Source of the DNA: Elymus sibiricus
Taxonomy: Eukaryota > Streptophyta > Magnoliopsida > Poales > Poaceae
Direction: 5' to 3'
DNA length: 64,000 nt
Assembly (NCBI GenBank): GCA_039707655.1
Contig: CM077671.1
Span: 301,506,509-301,570,508 of the forward strand
The position numbers were made by a program, and so were the translations under genes. The notes below the pieces were generated by a model, which saw nothing but the letters and a program-made list of their open reading frames with translations, was not told where the DNA came from and searched no databases. Below are positions 35,402 through 45,515 of the stretch, in pieces. Each line of letters opens with the position of its first letter. Within the stretch, counting starts at the first letter, position 1.

Positions 35402-37366
35402 TTCCTTGGTCATGCTGGTTTCTATAGGAGGTTTATTGAAGACTTCTCTAAAATTTCTAGGCCTCTTACTAATCTTTTACAAAAGGATATTCCATTTGTT
35501 TTTGATGATGATTGTATAGAAGCCTTTGAAACACTCAAGAAAGCCTTAACTTCTGCACCTATCGTTCAACCACCTGATTGGAACTTGCCTTTTGAAATTA
35601 TGTGTGATGCTAGTGATTATGCTGTTGGTGCTGTTCTAGGATAAAGAGTTGATAAGAAATTAAATGTTATCCATTATGCTAGCAAAACTCTAGACAGTGC
35701 CAAACGAAATTATGCTACTACTGAAAAGGAATTTTTAGTAGTTGTGTTTGCTTGTGATAAATTTAGATCCTACATTGTTGACTCCAAAGTTATTGTTCAC
35801 ACCGATCATGCTGCTATAAAATATCTTATGGAAAAGAAAGATGCTAAACCTAGACTCATTAGGTGGGTTCTCTTGCTTCAAGAATTTGACTTACATATCA
35901 CTGATAGGAAGGGAGCTGAGAATCCCGTAGCTGATAACTTGTCTAGGTTGGAAAATATTCTTGATGACCCACTACCCATTGATGATAGTTTTCCTGATGA
36001 ATAGTTAGCTGCAATAAATGTTTCTCAAAACACTCCTTGGTATGCTGATTATGCTAACTACATAGTTGCTAAATATATACCACCTAGTTTCACATATCAA
36101 CAAAAGAAAAAATTCTTCTATGATTTGAGACATTACTTTTGGGATGACCCACATCTTTATAAAGAAGGAGTAGATGGTATTATTAGACGTTGTGTACCTG
36201 AGCATGAACAGGAACAAATCCTACGGAAATGTCATTCCGAAGCTTATGGAGGACATCATGTGGGAGATAGAACCGCTCATAAGGTATTGCAATCTGGTTT
36301 TTATTGGCCTACTCTCTTCAAGGATGCCCGTAAGTTTGTCTTGTCTTGTGATGAATGTCAAAGAATTGGTAATATCAGTAAGTGTCAGGAAATGCCAATG
36401 AATTATTCACTTGTTGTTGAACCATTTGATGTTTGGGGTTTTGATTATATGGGACCTTTCCCTTCCTCTAATGGGTACACTCATATTTTGGTTGCTGTTG
36501 ATTATGTCACTAAGTGGGTAGAAGCTATTCCAACTAGTAGTGCTGATCACTACACCTCCATTAAAATGCTTAAAGAAGTTATCTTCCCGAGGTTTGGAGT
36601 CCCTAGATATTTAATGACTGATGGTGGTTCACACTTTATTCATGGTGCTTTCCGTAAGATGCTTGCTAAATATGATGTTAACCATAGAATTGCATCACCC
36701 TATCATCCTCAATCTAGTGGTCAAGTTGAACTTAGCAATAGAGAAATAAAATTAATATTACAAAAAACTGTCAATAGGTCTCGAAATAATTGGTCTAAGA
36801 AACTAGATGATGCACTTTGGGCCTATAGAACAGCTTATAAAAATCCTATGGGCATGTCTCCATAGAAAATGGTATATGGAAAAGCTTGTCATTTGCCTCT
36901 AGAGTTAGAACATAAAGCATTTTGGGCAATTAAAGAACTCAATTATGATTTCAAACTTGTCGGTGAGAAGAGGTTATTTGATATTAGCTCACTAGATGAA
37001 TGGAGAACCCAAGCTTATGAAAATGCCAAACTATTCAAAGAAAAGGTAAAAAGATGGCATGACAAAAGAATCCAAAAGCGGGAATTCAAAATAGGAGACT
37101 ATGTTCTTTTGTTCAACTCTCGTTTAAGATTTTTTGCAGGTAAGCTTCTCTCCAAATGGGAAGGACCATATATTATCGAAGAGGTTTATCGTTCTGGAGC
37201 TATCAAGATTAATAATGGCGAAGGCACTAACCCAAAGGTGGTCAATGGACAAAGAATTAAACACTATATCTCAGGTACGCCTATTAATGTTGAAAGCAAT
37301 GTTATTCAAACCATGACACCGGAGGAACACATAAAGGAAACCTTCCGGAACACTCCAGAATTCTGA
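35402..37366 (+). pseudogene. ATH RT end, RNase H and integrase
   Basis: The frame resumes after COP with FLGHAGFYRRFIEDFSKI, RNase H ([38 protein letters not shown]) and integrase ([28 protein letters not shown], catalytic Asp in FDYMGPFP, Asp in MTDGGSHF, Glu in [12 protein letters not shown]). The C-terminal tail holds KWEGPYIIEEVYRSGAIKI. Nonsense codons are TAA at 35642, TAG at 36002 and TAG at 36863; the frame is otherwise continuous to the TGA at 37364-37366. All DDE residues are still encoded. Confidence 0.9.
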
Positions 37367-37712
37367 AAAAGAGGAGGTACGTGATACGGTAAGTAAACGG
37401 ACTCCGAAAAATCTGCAAAAATATTTTCTGTCAGTTTTGGAATATTACAAAAATTAGGAAAATAAGAAATAAACGGGAAAGCAACCGAGGTGAGAACGAT
37501 ACACCAAGGCATGCCAGCCCTACCAGGCGCGCCCTGGTGGGTTGTGCCCACCTCGGACACCTTCCCGACTCCGTTTTCCTTCCATATTCTTGCTTCCCAA
37601 GATAAAAAAATTCTCTATATATACCCCCGATTGTTTTGACAACCGCATCATAGAAAAATCCTCTGTTCTTGTTTCATGCTATTTCCCTATCAGATCTACC
37701 AAGCCAGGCATC

Positions 37713-38114
37713 ATGTCTTCTCCCTCCTCCAATAACGTAGAAGAAGATGCCTGGCTGATGAAGATGGAGCTGAAGAGAGAGGATCCAAAAGAAGCCAATA
37801 ATGGAGACAAGGGCAAGGAAGTTATGAAGGATCAAGCCCAAGAAGGAGGGCATTCCATACTAACAGAAGAGGAGGAAGAAGAAGATATCCTTCAACCTTA
37901 TTACAGTCATCTCACCCCCACTGAAATTAAAGCTTTTAGGGCTTTCGAAGCGGTTCGTGTTCAGAATAAATTTCTTACTTGTGAAAATATTTTGCTAGAG
38001 GAGCACATCATCACCCTTCGGAGAGTCATCCGCAAATTGGAGTACCTATTGAGTCTGAAGTGTGATGCTTCATCACCACCACCTTCATCATCTTCACCAC
38101 CAAAGGAGACTTGA
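37713..38114 (+). CDS. ATH extra ORF downstream of integrase, 133 residues
   Basis: An intact small frame begins MSSPSSNNVEEDAWLMKMEL and has an acidic run (EEEEEED). It continues with a helical, possibly coiled-coil stretch (TPTEIKAFRAFEAVRVQNKF ... HIITLRRVIRKLEYLLSL) and a Ser/Pro-rich tail. Athila-clade elements often carry a third ORF here, sometimes called env-like, but I see no signal peptide or membrane span. Upstream codons in the same frame extend to 37542; the ATG at 37713 is the more plausible start. Function is unknown. It overlaps no pol frame. Confidence 0.5.
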   Translation: MSSPSSNNVEEDAWLMKMELKREDPKEANNGDKGKEVMKDQAQEGGHSILTEEEEEEDILQPYYSHLTPTEIKAFRAFEAVRVQNKFLTCENILLEEHIITLRRVIRKLEYLLSLKCDASSPPPSSSSPPKET

Positions 38115-39693
38115 GTACACGGGATGGGCACTCCCCTTGGCTTGAGCCAAGCTTGGGGGAGGTGCCCCGGTATCGTATCACCATCACTCTTATTTACCTT
38201 TACCTATTTTAGTCCGATCTTTAGCTCTTTCGTGATCTAGTTGAATAAAAGTTTAGTATGATCTATTTTCGAGTGTTAGTTTCGTGATCTATCTATCTAT
38301 GTAATCGAGTGAGAGTTATATAATAAAGCATAGTTGAGCTTTTGCTTCTTTACTTTCTTGTTGCAATCAAAATAAAAAGGAAATAAATGGAAAAGAATCA
38401 TATGCTAATCTTATGGTAAGTAATGACATCACATAAAGAAAAGTATAAGTGGTAAAATTTATTGGAGATTGACAAACATAGCATTGGTCAATGATGCAAT
38501 TCATGAAAGAATTAATAAGGGAAGAGAAGATTCACATGCAAATACACTATCTTGGACATCTTTTATGATTGTGAGCCCCCATTAAATATTATATGTCAAA
38601 ATTGTTGACGTGGGCCAAGGAAGACAACGTAATGATTTATGTTTGTTCATATTCACATAGAAGTTATATTGTCATAGATCCTTCAACATGTGGTGCTTGC
38701 TCAATATCTTTGCTAGCCAAAAATTCCGCACTAAGTAGAGATACTACTTGTGCATCCGAAAACCCAAAATCCAAATCCATGTTTTGAGAGTCCACCATAC
38801 CTACCTACGGATCGAGTAAGATCCTTCAAGTAAGTTGTCATCGGTGCACTAAGGCAATAAAAATCGCTTCTAAATGTGTTTGATTAATTAGTGTAAGAGA
38901 AAATTGAGCGTTATACGAACTTATGATGGCAAAGTAATAAAAGAGACGGACTGTATAATAAAGGTTGCTATCATAGGGGGCAATATAGCGTGACGTTCTT
39001 TTACATTAAGGGATTAGGCATACAAACCAAAAAGCGCATGACAACCTCTGCTTCCCTTTGTGAAGGGCCTATCATTTACTTTTATGCAAGAGTCAAAGTA
39101 TTCTTCCCTATTCCTTTTTACTTTTTCTTTTTGCAAGCATCATGTGGTGAGGAAAGATCTAGGCACATATATCCAGTTGGATGTGAGTAAGCATGAGTTA
39201 TTATTGTTGGCATCACCCTTGAGGTGAGTATGTTGGGAGGCGAAACTATAAGCCCCTATCTTTCTATGTGTCCGGTTGAAACTTTTTGCTCATGGGTATG
39301 CTGTGAGTGTTAGCAATCATAGAAGACTAAATGATGGTTGAGTATGTGGACTTGCCAAAAGGCTCCGACAAGAGACCCTTCCTGAAAATATGATGAATTG
39401 TAGTTGCAAAGTTGACCGAGAACATTGTTTGTTGGTTTCCAATAAGGTTTATGCTTTATACTTGTATGTTGTGATGAATTGTTACCTGCTCATGAGAAGT
39501 TATATGATGAATTTATATAATAAAAGTTATATGAATAAGTTCTTTGATAAAGTTTGTTGCTGTTATAATGATAAGCATGATGCTACTATGTCCATATTTT
39601 GTTTCTATCGACACCTCTCTCTCAAACCATGTGGACATGCTTTTCAATATCGGCTTTCGCTTGAGGACAAGCGAGGTCTAAGCTTGGGGGAGT
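38115..39693 (+). other. ATH 3' untranslated region and polypurine tract
   Basis: A non-coding AT-rich stretch shares blocks with the S1/S2/S3 3' regions, for example ACTAAGTAGA.ATACTACTTG (38729-38750) and GAGTCCACCATACCTACCTA (38788-38807). It ends AAGCTTGGGGGAGT, directly before the LTR. Confidence 0.8.
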
Positions 39694-41187
39694 TGATACA
39701 TCCATTTTGCATCATGATTTCCTACTGTTATTTATAATGTTTTGATGTATAATAATGCTTTAGGGAGTGCTTCTAATGCCTTTTCTCTCACAATATGCAA
39801 GGTTTACACAAAGAGGGAGAATACCGGCAGCTGGAATTCTGGACCTGAAAAAGCACATCAGAGATACCTATTCTGCACATCTCCAAATAAACTGAAACTT
39901 TACGGAGAATTATTTTGGATTATATAATAAATACTGGAGCAAATAACTACCGGAGGGGCCACCCTGGTGAGCGCAAGACACCAGGGCGCGCCCTGGTGGG
40001 TTGTGCCCAGCACGGCCCACCTCCGGTGCCCATCTTCTGGTATATAAGGTCTTTTGACCTAGAAAAAATAACGAGAGGACTTTCGGGACGGAACACCGCC
40101 GCCTCGAGGCAGAACTTGGGCAGGAGCATTTTTGCCCTCCGGCGGAGTGATTCCGCCGGGGGAACTTCCCTCCCGGAGGGGGAAATTGAAGCCATCGTCA
40201 TCACCAACACCCCTCTCATCTTTGGGAGGCCAATCTTCATCAACATCTTCAACAGCACCATCTCCTCTCAAACCCTAGTTCATCTCTTGTGTTCAATCTT
40301 TGTACCGGAACCTCAGATTGGTACCTGTGGGTGACTAGTAGTGTTGATTACATCTTGTAGTTGATTACTATATGGTTTATTTGGTGGAAGATTATATGTT
40401 CAGATCCATTATGCTATTCAATACCCCGTTGATCTTGAGCATGAATATTATTTGTGAGTAGTTACCTTTGTTCTTGAGGTCATGGGAGAAGTCATGTTGC
40501 GAGTAATCATGTGAATTTGATATGTGTTCGATATTTTGACGATATGTATGTTGTGATTCCCTTAGTGGTGTCATGTGAACATCGACTACATGACACTTCA
40601 CCATCCTTGGGACTAAGGGAATGCATTGTGGAGTAGTTATTAGATGATGGGTTGCTAGAGTGACAGAAGCTTAAACCCTATTTTATGCGCTACTTCGTAA
40701 GGGCCTGATTTGGATCCAAACGTTTAATGCTATGGTTAGATTTTATCTTAATACTTGTAGTTGCGGATGCTTGCGAGGGGGTTAATCATAAGTGGGAGGT
40801 TTGTTCAAGTAAGAACATCACCCAAGCACCGGTCCACCCACATATCAAATTATCAAAGTATCGAACGCAAATCAAACCAACATGATAAAAGTGACTAGAC
40901 GAAATTCCCGTGTACCCTCAAGAACACTTTGCCTATTATAAGATACTGTTCTGGCCTGTCCTTTGCCACAAAAGGATTGGGCTACCTTGCTGCACTTTAT
41001 TTACCGTTACCGTTATTTGCTCGTTACCAATTATCTGGCTATCAAACTATTTGTTACCTACAATTTCAGTGCTTGCAGAAATTACCTTGCTGAAAATCGC
41101 TTGTCATTTCCTTCTGCTCCTCGTTGGGTTCGACACTCTTACTTATCGAAAGGACTACGATTGACCCCCTATACTTGTGGGTCATCA
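39694..41187 (+). repeat. ATH 3' LTR
   Basis: This 1494-bp LTR starts TGATACATCC and ends GTCATCA. It holds a perfect 20-bp palindrome at 39979-39998 and a TATATAAGG box near 40040. CTCAC after the end may be the target copy; the other side is off-window. Confidence 0.9.
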
Positions 41188-41976
41188 CTCACCGCTAAAC
41201 GCGACCACCAGATCTAAAGAAATGAATACTCACAACGAACATTTGATGGTCACCATAGTCCGCGCAAGGCCGCCATCTCATGCCAGAGTGGTCACCATAC
41301 AGGTCAATGACAACGGTCATCTCCCACCTTGTTGCCGCTCGCACACTTCAAGGCGCCACTAGTGGGCGGGGCTGCCATGGACAGGTCCGGCCAGTGGCCT
41401 GACTATGTCGGACCCCTAGCCCCCCCTGGTTGGATCAAGGTCATTTTTTGAGCCGACCCAACCTAACCACCAGCTCCTGTCAACGACGAATGCCCTAGCA
41501 AGATCATCAATAGGGAGGATCGGATTTGGACACCTTCTGTCAGATCTGCGGAGGGGAGACCTAGGCCGAAGCCGGGAAGACAACCACCGAGTGATGGTGT
41601 GCGACGAGACATCAGGTGCGCTAGACGACGCGGGGGTATAGGCCACGAGATCCCCTGTTGTCGCCCCGTCAGCCGGGCGGGCTTTGTCGCGTCCTTCGGC
41701 GGCGGCGCGGTGGGAGGAGAAGATAGAGAAAAGCGACTATGGGTTTAAAAACTTGTTGAACATCCGGTTATTTTGGATGTAATATTTATTATATTGAACT
41801 ATTGTTGTACCAGGATATTTGCATTATTCATGAACGAATTGTGTTATTGCTCTATTATTTTGAGTGCTTCGAACATAGAGGGGAAAAACAGAGACATTCG
41901 TTTTATGGACAGGGTTGGATGCATGGCTCCCGTATTCGTATCCATGAAAGGATTCTTTTTGCGAACAATTCAGAGA
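41188..41976. other. Low-copy DNA, no gene recognised
   Basis: The first 550 bp are GC-rich with only short frames on both strands. The rest is AT-rich. There are no repeat ends or protein motifs that I can support. Confidence 0.5.
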
Positions 41977-42478
41977 GCTTTATTCAAACGAAAGCATCCC
42001 TCGGCCAGTCGGCCATAAGGCTTGTCTCGAGGAAGCTTGGAGTTTCATCAAGCCAGCTCTCAGTCACATGCAATGTGCAAGCACGCTTAGCACATAGATG
42101 AGCCAGAACATTTCCTGGCCAATTTACATGTTGAATTACAAAAAGAGAAAAATCATGAGCTAGCTCAACTAAGATAGGTGCCTCAATAGACCTCGAATTG
42201 TGGCGTGAATTCTAGAGATTAACCATCTCCATGCAATCCACTTCCATTATCACATGTGTGAATCTTCGAAGTTGTGCAAACAGCACCCCATCACGAAGTG
42301 CGAAAGCTTCAGCAATTAGTGGTTCGGTGATACCCATGTATGGCTTACACCAAGCTCCCAGTAGTTTGCTTGCCGACCGCGCTACTCCACCAACACCACT
42401 AGTGCTTGTGTCAGAGGTTATTGCACCATCTATGGTGATGGAAATTTGATCAAACTCAGGTGGCCGCCACCCATGGAA
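41977..42478 (-). pseudogene. RNase H-like (RVT_3 type) relic, probably from a LINE
   Basis: The minus-strand translation gives FDQISITIDGAI, GVGGVARSASKLLGAW, PLIAEAFALRDGVLFAQL, VIMEVDCMEMVN, a TAG, then IEAPILVELAHDFSLFVIQH and VNWPGNVLAHLCAKRA. The pattern (DGA strand, AEA.AL helix, E.D strand, N..AH.LAK) is that of the plant RNase H-like RVT_3 domain found at the end of LINE reverse transcriptases and in related genes. A minus-strand AATAAA lies at 41979-41984, just past the coding trace. No RT domain is present upstream, so this is a fragment with a stop. Confidence 0.72.
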
Positions 42479-42497
42479 GGATAACGAATTATATTAA

Positions 42498-42805
42498 GGC
42501 CTCCTTTGGTTCATAGGATAGAAAAATCATAGGAATAGAAAAATCATAGAAAATGAGATGACATATATCTCAAATACTATGAATAGAAATAATAAAGAAG
42601 ATGCCCTTTGATTCATACCATATGATTTTTTTTTCCATTGAATCTAGTCTAATGTTTATTTTCCGATGAATTGTGGAGGATAGGAAGAATTCCTTCATAG
42701 AAATAAGATTTTATTCGTACAAATCAAAGGGCTCTAAAGCTATTTTTCCTATAGAAATCCTATCATACAAAAATCCTACAAAATTCCTCCAAACCAAAGG
42801 AGGGC
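42498..42805. mobile_element. Tourist-like (PIF/Harbinger) MITE
   Basis: A 308-bp AT-rich unit has terminal inverted repeats GGCCTCCTTTGGTT and (right end, reverse complement) GCCCTCCTTTGGTT. It is flanked by TAA at 42495-42497 and 42806-42808. The three-base TAA target and the lack of coding capacity fit a PIF/Harbinger-derived MITE. Inner CCTATAGAAAT and AATCATAGG motifs are subterminal repeats. Confidence 0.85.
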
Positions 42806-42808
42806 TAA

Positions 42809-43757
42809 GTTGAAAGACGACGTTGAAGATACATAACATACGTGCCTAATTCTCCTCCTAAACATCACAGTATTTTGTAGGAACCTGTCCATGTGCAGGT
42901 GATAGGTCGCCCACCTGCGTGCGTACCCCAGGAAAATGGCCAGGCAAAGACTTTTGGGCGCAGCGTGCGTGCGCATATCTATCACCCCGCCAACTCGCCG
43001 ACGCGTGGACCGACCTCAAAGGCTCACTCCGTCTCCTCCGTCCTGTACCACTCCATGGACCATGTCCATGATTGGCCGATCCGGCATTACTCACGGCGAA
43101 AGCCAGAGCCACACACGACGAACGTGTACTACAGCCAACTAACTATGCCCCACGGTTTGTTTGGCATTTACTACTAACCAGCAGCCGTTTGGGTTCGATT
43201 CAATCCGCTGTCCGCAGAAGGCGGCCTGGCCGACTGACCGGAGGGGGACGTACGTGCTCGTCGTTGTTCATCGCGGACGGACGGACGTACTTGCTTGCCG
43301 GAATGCCGGTACGGGTCTCGTGCTAGCCGTTGGAGCGCTGCCGTGCTGACATGTGTTCGGGTAAGCTGCGGTTGGGTCCTTTGGCGCCATGTGATGATTT
43401 GCGTTTTGCGTTTTTGTGGTAGGGAGTGGTGGTTTGAGCCTTGGGGTGTCACGTCTCTTTCGCGCGTGGCTGGTGGTCCGAGATGACCGGATGTGGTTAC
43501 TGGTTAAAAGGTCCGGTTACGGGTTTTTTGATTTGTGTGGCTGAGGTTGTACACTTGTTTTTAGAGACTTTAGCGTAAGAAAGAGTAACTATGCCAAGGA
43601 GCAAACGAAAAGTAGTGGTTTGACAGAGGTGGCGTCGATAGGGGCAAACGGGAGTCACAAAAGCAACAGTCGATGGTAGAAAAGAGCGTGGACCCGGAAG
43701 ACCGACTAGGCCAAGTAACGGTCAACCTTGCAGTATTTTGGTTCGGGAGTCAAACGC
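42809..43757. other. Low-copy intergenic DNA, no gene recognised
   Basis: A GC-rich stretch with several overlapping short frames on both strands. None shows a domain or conserved start context. Confidence 0.5.
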
Positions 43758-43760
43758 TAA

Positions 43761-44289
43761 GAGCACGTACTCCCTTTGTTTTTTTAGTCTGCATATAAGA
43801 TTTGATCAAAGTCAAGTGATGCAAAGTTTGACCAAATATATATCAAAAGATATCAACATCTACAATACTAAACCTATATGCTACGAAAATTAATACCATG
43901 ATGCATCTAGTAATATTGATTTCATATTATGAATGTTGATATTTTGTTCTATAAAGTTAGTCAAAGTGTATGAAGTTTGACTTTGATCAAATCTTATATG
44001 CGGACTAAAAAGAAACGTAGGAAGTACAATGGTTAATAAAATAGTTTTATTTTAAAACTTGCATGTAATTTAGAGATGACAAAAAATAATGTTTATAATG
44101 GGTTATCTTTTGGCCGTACCTTCAATAATTAGCTATTTCTAAAAACATGACGAGACATAGAAGTATGTATTATGCTAAGAGATCATCTCTTAAATAAGAG
44201 AAAGACAAACCTTTTTAGGATTTCTTTCTCCTTCACCTTAGCATCTATTCTTATGTGGCATTCTTAAAATAGCATCATTGTACATGCCC
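43761..44289. mobile_element. Second TAA-flanked MITE, interrupted by a Stowaway
   Basis: The left end GAGCACGTACAATG and the right end (reverse complement) GGGCATGTACAATG form imperfect inverted repeats. TAA flanks both sides (43758-43760 and 44290-44292). Removing the Stowaway (43770-44024) and one TA leaves about 270 bp without coding capacity. The type is inferred from the TAA target and may be Tourist-like. Confidence 0.68.
43770..44024. mobile_element. Stowaway (Tc1/Mariner) MITE
   Basis: A 255-bp unit is flanked by TA on both sides (43768-43769 and 44025-44026). Its ends are long inverted repeats: CTCCCTTTGTTTTTTTAGTC and, reversed, CTTCCTACGTTTCTTTTTAG, followed by the shared GCATATAAGATTTGATCAAA in both arms. 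This is the classical grass Stowaway structure. Confidence 0.92.
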
Positions 44290-44292
44290 TAA

Positions 44293-45407
44293 CAAATACC
44301 GGCCACGTGCAAACTACCAATGTCTCCTCCTATAGAGCTTCCACTCTTCCACATCACCAGAAATCGCATGCCCAAGGGCTCACCGGTGTCACAGATTTTG
44401 TACTACGTGATGACATGCAGTACTGCCAAGGAAGGACCTAGCACCGGATCTACGGGGCGGCACCTTGTCGACGCGAACAACCGACTTTGGCACTTCCGTT
44501 TCACAGGACAGGTGCCAAACCATTGGTGACTAAATGAAGACCTGGATCACGCAATTCGTGGCGCAACACGACGAGGGAAAAAGGAGGTTTGCGTGCTAGC
44601 GCCTGCGCACGCATTGACTCGGATCGCCGGCTTTATAGTGCCACCTCGCTTCAGCGAACTCCGTTGCCTTTCCTGTACCCGCACGGATGCAGCATGCAGA
44701 GGGGAGGATCCCATAGCGGGACACGCAATGGAGGCGCGCGCCATTATTATGAGAGGCAGATAATCGCGGCCGCAACGAAGCGAAAAAAAGTGTCTAATTT
44801 GAAAACGATTTGTCGTCACATTTTTTCGTAACCATTCGATCGATGGACATAATGCATGTACTCATATTAATCTTGAAAGGTCGTCTTCGTTACATCCGGA
44901 TAAGAATTTTATGCTCCACGTCCGACGTAAGACGTGAAGAGAGATCGTTTCAAAAAAAAAAACGTGAAGAGAGATGACGCAGATTCGCCGAGTTATCCGG
45001 CTGACAATTCTCGTTTTCTCTCGTTCGCACATGCATGAACCATCATGCACCAATGCAAATACTCCACGTGTCGGCCGCGTCCTTGTCCCTCTCTCGTCCA
45101 TGCATGAAGCAGAGAAATACTCCATGCGACCACAAAGAGAGGATAAACGGAAACGGAGGGGGAAAGGGGAGCCAACATATTGATTGGCTTCGATAGTCAC
45201 GATTTTCCGGCCGCAAAAGCCGATTCTGTTTGTCGATCGGCTGCTCGATCTCCGCCGCGTCAATCGCCTTCGTCGTCGGTCGATATCTGTCGCAGTTAAT
45301 CGCCGACGGCATGTTATCTCATGCATGCACTGCGTGGTGAATGACAAGAATGAGGATGATACCGCAGCATGCAGTCGCCTCCGCCCTAGCCCCCAAGGAG
45401 GAAGACC
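44293..45407. other. 5' flanking region of the channel gene
   Basis: No protein-coding frame I can support. A 16-bp oligo(A)-ended insertion flanked by 14-bp direct repeats lies at 44932-44975. I see no convincing TATA box near the gene start; TTTATAGTG at about 44631 is too far upstream to be a clear one. Confidence 0.5.
44932..44975 (+). repeat. 14-bp direct repeats around an oligo(A) insert
   Basis: ACGTGAAGAGAGAT at 44932-44945 is repeated exactly at 44962-44975. Between them lies CGTTTC followed by ten A. A poly(A) run bracketed by a 14-bp target duplication is what an extremely 5'-truncated LINE or SINE insertion leaves. Confidence 0.7.
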
Positions 45408-45461
45408 ATGTTCTCCGGTCGCGTTGGCCATAGGTCCCCTTTCATCGAAGACGACGGTTGA
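45408..45461 (+). pseudogene. Probable former N-terminus of the channel gene, closed by TGA
   Basis: An ATG at 45408 opens MFSGRVGHRSPFIEDDG and meets TGA at 45459-45461. The same frame continues directly with RKDKFVRLEDT, which resembles the conserved N-terminal K..NFVRVDD segment of group II plant cyclic nucleotide-gated channels. The simplest reading is that the original start was here and a nonsense mutation arose. A splice junction in this 54-base stretch is possible but would need an unusually short intron or an exon farther upstream. Confidence 0.5.
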
Positions 45462-45515
45462 CGCAAGGACAAGTTCGTGAGGTTGGAGGACACGGTGAGC
45501 CCGAGGATCGCCACC

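Larger units (their letters stand above)
22857..41187 (+). mobile_element. ATH: Athila-clade Gypsy element (WHAM-like), host of S1, COP and the 513-bp insertion
   Basis: The visible part runs from inside the 5' LTR (22857) through the primer site, a single-frame gag-pol, an extra ORF and the 3' untranslated region to a complete 3' LTR (39694-41187, starting TGATACATCC and ending GTCATCA). The start of the 5' LTR is displaced beyond the left edge by S1 and T1. COP (26679-35396) interrupts the RT gene. Removing COP and one target copy restores the same reading frame across the junction. At least ten in-frame stop codons, but no frameshifts, are visible in gag-pol. WHAM is a low-confidence family suggestion. 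Confidence 0.88.

Noticed and set aside
37542..37712. 57-codon N-terminal extension of the ATH extra ORF
   Set aside because: It covers the untranslated stretch just after integrase; the compositional change at 37713 favours the later ATG.
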